A DNA stretch of 37,189 nt, from positions 1 to 37,189 of the forward strand of contig JAUQPY010000005.1 of the NCBI GenBank assembly GCA_030550115.1, written 5' to 3'. Below are positions 34,291 through 37,189 of the stretch, piece after piece. The stretch comes from Microcaldota archaeon. Its GTDB lineage: Archaea; Micrarchaeota; Micrarchaeia; Anstonellales; J096. Within the stretch, counting starts at the first letter, position 1; each line of letters starts with the position of its first letter. A program made the translations under genes and the position numbers. The notes beneath the pieces were generated by a model, which made no database searches, had not been told where the DNA came from, and was given only the letters and a program-made list of their open reading frames with translations.

Positions 34291-36566
34291 CCACTCTGCT
34301 GTTTTAATAGTTTCAGTTCTAGTTCTACCATTGAAGGGAATGTAGAGTCAAATATCTTCTGAGCCTCACCGAAATCAATCTCTCCAAACTCCTGTTCCAT
34401 ATCATATAGAATTTTATTTGCAAAATTATTTGCCTTTAGGTAGAAGTCTAGTTTCATCAGCTCCTTATTATCTAGATCGACCGCTGTCCTATATACTCTA
34501 TATATTATATAACCTTTGTAGAAAGCTTGTAGTATTAGATCTTCAGGTTTCAATCCATTATCATCAGCTCTTCTCTGTATTGTTGGAGGTATAAATAATA
34601 AATCTAGCTCCTTAGCTAACTTTGATATATCCAAATTCTTCCAATCTTTCATGTTAGCTTCTGGATTTTTAATGAATTGTGCCTTTAGAACAGTTGAATC
34701 TATATTATTTCCTCGCTCTAATTCGAATATTTTTTCGAACTTTTTCTCCTTTCGATTACTCTCGTATTCAAATCCAACCAATCTGTAGGTTCTACCTCTT
34801 CTGCTGTATCTAATTTTCTTCAAAAATGTATATCTATCAGTGGCAAACATAGAACTAGAAGGAATACCAAACACCAATTCCAATCTGTCTCTGATATCTG
34901 CCAAACTCTCTGCATGCAGATTATACAGAAGGAAAACTCCAGGCTGTGTATTCAGAAGATTTATAATTCCTTGCACATTTGATTTGGATCTTACTTCATT
35001 TATTATAAGAGCAGCATCTCCCATTCTGAGTAAAGCATTAGCCATAGCTACTAAATCCAACTCAGCTAAATCTCTGTTTAGATGCTCCATATCCAAAGAT
35101 GCTATTTTTGCAGCTCCTATATGGAAACCTCTCTTTCTATAAGCTCTTACAGGAATCTCCCAGATATCTTGGACAGGAATAATTCTTCTCCTTGTGCCTA
35201 TGGCAGCTATCTTTGCAGCAGTGAATGAAGTCTTACCAACACCTTTAACTCCAAGTACAGCCTCTGATGATCCATATGTTACCAGAACATCATCATAACC
35301 AGCGAATAGTGGAGTCATTGATTGATAATAGAGATACTGTGCATAGGTAAATGGTTCTTCAGACATAAGTCTCAGAGCTCCTTGTAACTCTCCAAATGTA
35401 GCTGGGGGCCTCTGCAGGTGGCATCTCATAGCAGCTCTTGAACTGACAATATCTACTACAGGAGAATTAGAATCGAATTTCTTACCTCTTTCTGATAGAA
35501 CCATATTCTTGAAAGCTCTTTCTAGTTGTTCTCTGTTGTATCTGTAAAGAGTATGTGTAATTCCAAATTCTCTATGATCCAGATATATTGGAGAGTTTTC
35601 ACTATCAATATAAATATCAGTGACATTATCTCTATCCAGAGCTATATTCTCTATAGGAGTTCCAAAACCAATTACCCATGAGGCAGCGTCTCTTGCCATG
35701 AGTAATGCTTGCCTCGGAGTTATGGATATATTTCTGATTAGAGCTGCTTCTAAGAAGATTTGCTTATATTCATTTATTTTATAGTTGTATAATATATTGT
35801 AATCTTGATTTAGGAAATTTTCCTTGAGTTGATTGAGTATTAATTCTCTGAGTAGATTTTTCAGCTCTAGAGGTAACTCTTCCAATTCAGGTTGTCTTAT
35901 ATCATATATAAATATATCCTTCTCTGGAATCTCATAGATCTGAACTCTGACACCATATGGTAGTGAGTAACTACCCTCTCTCCTTGTAACTTTAACCGCA
36001 TCTGAAGGAATATCTAATACTACTAGATCGATATAGCTCAGTGTACTTAAGTTAACCAGACTTAAGAATGCCTCTTTAACCCCTCCTCTACTAATCACCA
36101 AGTTATAGAATTTTGTGGATTTGAGTCGATTTATTACGTATTTGATGGTGTTAAAAAAGGTTTCATAACTCTTCATCATACTTGCTCTATCAGGAGGAGG
36201 TTCTCTGTATGATTCTAGAAATCTTATGGCCTCTACAGGATTGGTATATGCAGTGTTCAGGAATCTCTTAAAAACTTCCATACGCCTTGTATACATACCA
36301 TCTCTAGGATCTCCATATATATCCTTCTTTAAATATAATCCTTCCATCTCCCCTAATACTCTTGCATATTCTACTAGAATTTGAGTAGCTTCTTTGGTTA
36401 GTGTGTATGTAATCTCTTCTTCATATATTATCTGTTCAACTTCATGATCCTGAACAAAGCTTACTAGATTCTTCAAATGATAATTAAGAAATTCGGTCGA
36501 TCCGAATTCGAATGAGGCTTTAGATAGATCAACATATGCCTTCTTCCCCTGTGCAAATAGTTCCAT
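34287..36566 (-). CDS. FlaI/VirB11-type secretion (type IV pilus/archaellum-like) ATPase
   Basis: Walker A GVKGVGKTSFTAAKIA, MGDAALIINEVRSKSNVQGIINLLNTQPGVFLLYNLHAES; large N-terminal extension. Confidence 0.85.
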   Translation of the reverse strand: MELFAQGKKAYVDLSKASFEFGSTEFLNYHLKNLVSFVQDHEVEQIIYEEEITYTLTKEATQILVEYARVLGEMEGLYLKKDIYGDPRDGMYTRRMEVFKRFLNTAYTNPVEAIRFLESYREPPPDRASMMKSYETFFNTIKYVINRLKSTKFYNLVISRGGVKEAFLSLVNLSTLSYIDLVVLDIPSDAVKVTRREGSYSLPYGVRVQIYEIPEKDIFIYDIRQPELEELPLELKNLLRELILNQLKENFLNQDYNILYNYKINEYKQIFLEAALIRNISITPRQALLMARDAASWVIGFGTPIENIALDRDNVTDIYIDSENSPIYLDHREFGITHTLYRYNREQLERAFKNMVLSERGKKFDSNSPVVDIVSSRAAMRCHLQRPPATFGELQGALRLMSEEPFTYAQYLYYQSMTPLFAGYDDVLVTYGSSEAVLGVKGVGKTSFTAAKIAAIGTRRRIIPVQDIWEIPVRAYRKRGFHIGAAKIASLDMEHLNRDLAELDLVAMANALLRMGDAALIINEVRSKSNVQGIINLLNTQPGVFLLYNLHAESLADIRDRLELVFGIPSSSMFATDRYTFLKKIRYSRRGRTYRLVGFEYESNRKEKKFEKIFELERGNNIDSTVLKAQFIKNPEANMKDWKNLDISKLAKELDLLFIPPTIQRRADDNGLKPEDLILQAFYKGYIIYRVYRTAVDLDNKELMKLDFYLKANNFANKILYDMEQEFGEIDFGEAQKIFDSTFPSMVELELKLLKQQSG

Positions 36567-36589
36567 AATATGTTTATGAACATATCTAT

Positions 36590-36599
36590 TTTTAAAAAA
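36590..36599. promoter_or_regulatory. Shared TATA box between secretion ATPase gene and tRNA-Gly
   Basis: ttttaaaaaa; TA centre about 27-28 nt from both 36566 and 36622. Confidence 0.55.
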
Positions 36600-36621
36600 T
36601 TTCTATTCTAATTAAAAATGA

Positions 36622-36692
36622 GCGGCCATAGTCTAGTGGTAGGATGTCAGCTTGCCAAGCTGAAGACCCGGGTTCGAATCCCGGTGGCCGCA
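36622..36692 (+). tRNA. tRNA-Gly (anticodon GCC)
   Basis: gcggccatagtctagtggtaggatgtcagcttGCCaagctgaagacccgggttcgaatcccggtggccgca; full cloverleaf, no CCA. Confidence 0.96.
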
Positions 36693-36905
36693 TAGCAACA
36701 ACATGTTTCGATAGAAAAACATTTCAATGATCATATATTTAAACCCACAGATTAATATTCGCAATATCTCATAAATAGGGCCTAAATCCTTAATATTATT
36801 ATGGGTATTATTATTCTATTATCACGAGTTAAACCTACTTAATCTGCTGGTTTTTAAATTTATTCCTTATCAGACATATATGCACCACTAATCTTAGGTT
36901 TATTG

Positions 36906-37189
36906 ATGGTGTTAAGTAGTGCTCAATGGGATGTGCTTGTAATGTGGAATAAGACTTTCCATGGTGGTTATGGATGGGATAGAGGGTATTCCATAACCAA
37001 ATCAGATGATGGAGGATATGTGATAGTAGGGTGGAGTTATCAAGGTACAAATTATAGTGATTTCTGGATTATTAAATTCTATGAGTATATATATGATGTA
37101 AGGGGTAATTTCAGTTCGAATGTGAGTAATAATGATTATTGGATTAATCTAACATTAGATAGTGCAATATCTTGGAATGTTACATTGGT
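36906..37189 (+). CDS. Partial secreted/surface protein, beta-propeller-type repeat (runs off window)
   Basis: Open frame: ...MVLSSAQWDVLVMWNKTFHGGYGWDRGYSITKSDDGGYVIVGWSYQGTNYSDFWIIKF; 'SDDGGYVIVG..DFWIIK' repeat pattern; start uncertain. Confidence 0.65.
   Translation, partial: MVLSSAQWDVLVMWNKTFHGGYGWDRGYSITKSDDGGYVIVGWSYQGTNYSDFWIIKFYEYIYDVRGNFSSNVSNNDYWINLTLDSAISWNVTL

Noticed and set aside
36835-37050. Minus-strand 71-aa ORF
   Set aside because: Opposes the plus-strand propeller-like coding frame (DGGYVIVG...DFWIIK), which is more convincing.

Overview
AT-rich, very compact archaeal chromosomal segment. The gene content (PolD small subunit DP1, archaeal SRP RNA, Sm-like protein, proteasome alpha, Dph2, Elp3, ScpA/ScpB, archease, Pcc1, SufC/S/U, DUF2070, beta-CASP RNase, FlaI/VirB11-like ATPase) and the tight packing suggest a small-genome, possibly DPANN-like archaeon; this affiliation is inference. 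I support about 45 CDS, two tRNAs (Val-UAC, Gly-GCC), one SRP RNA, and two C/D-box guide sRNAs that are absent from the ORF track. I see no transposons, integrases or CRISPR arrays. The main points for a second look are: (1) two C/D-box sRNAs placed 11-15 nt upstream of start codons; (2) divergent genes sharing one near-palindromic TATA box about 25 nt from both starts, and TATA boxes overlapping stop codons; (3) a LonB-type AAA+ ATPase with no protease domain, a zinc-ribbon-like insert and no obvious TM segment, plus a separate predicted extracytoplasmic Lon-like (S16) protease in an operon of uncharacterised proteins, convergent with a sequon-rich membrane protein pair; (4) an unexplained inverted-repeat-rich non-coding block at the left edge; (5) several uncharacterised operons. 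All family calls come from reading motifs; no database search was run.
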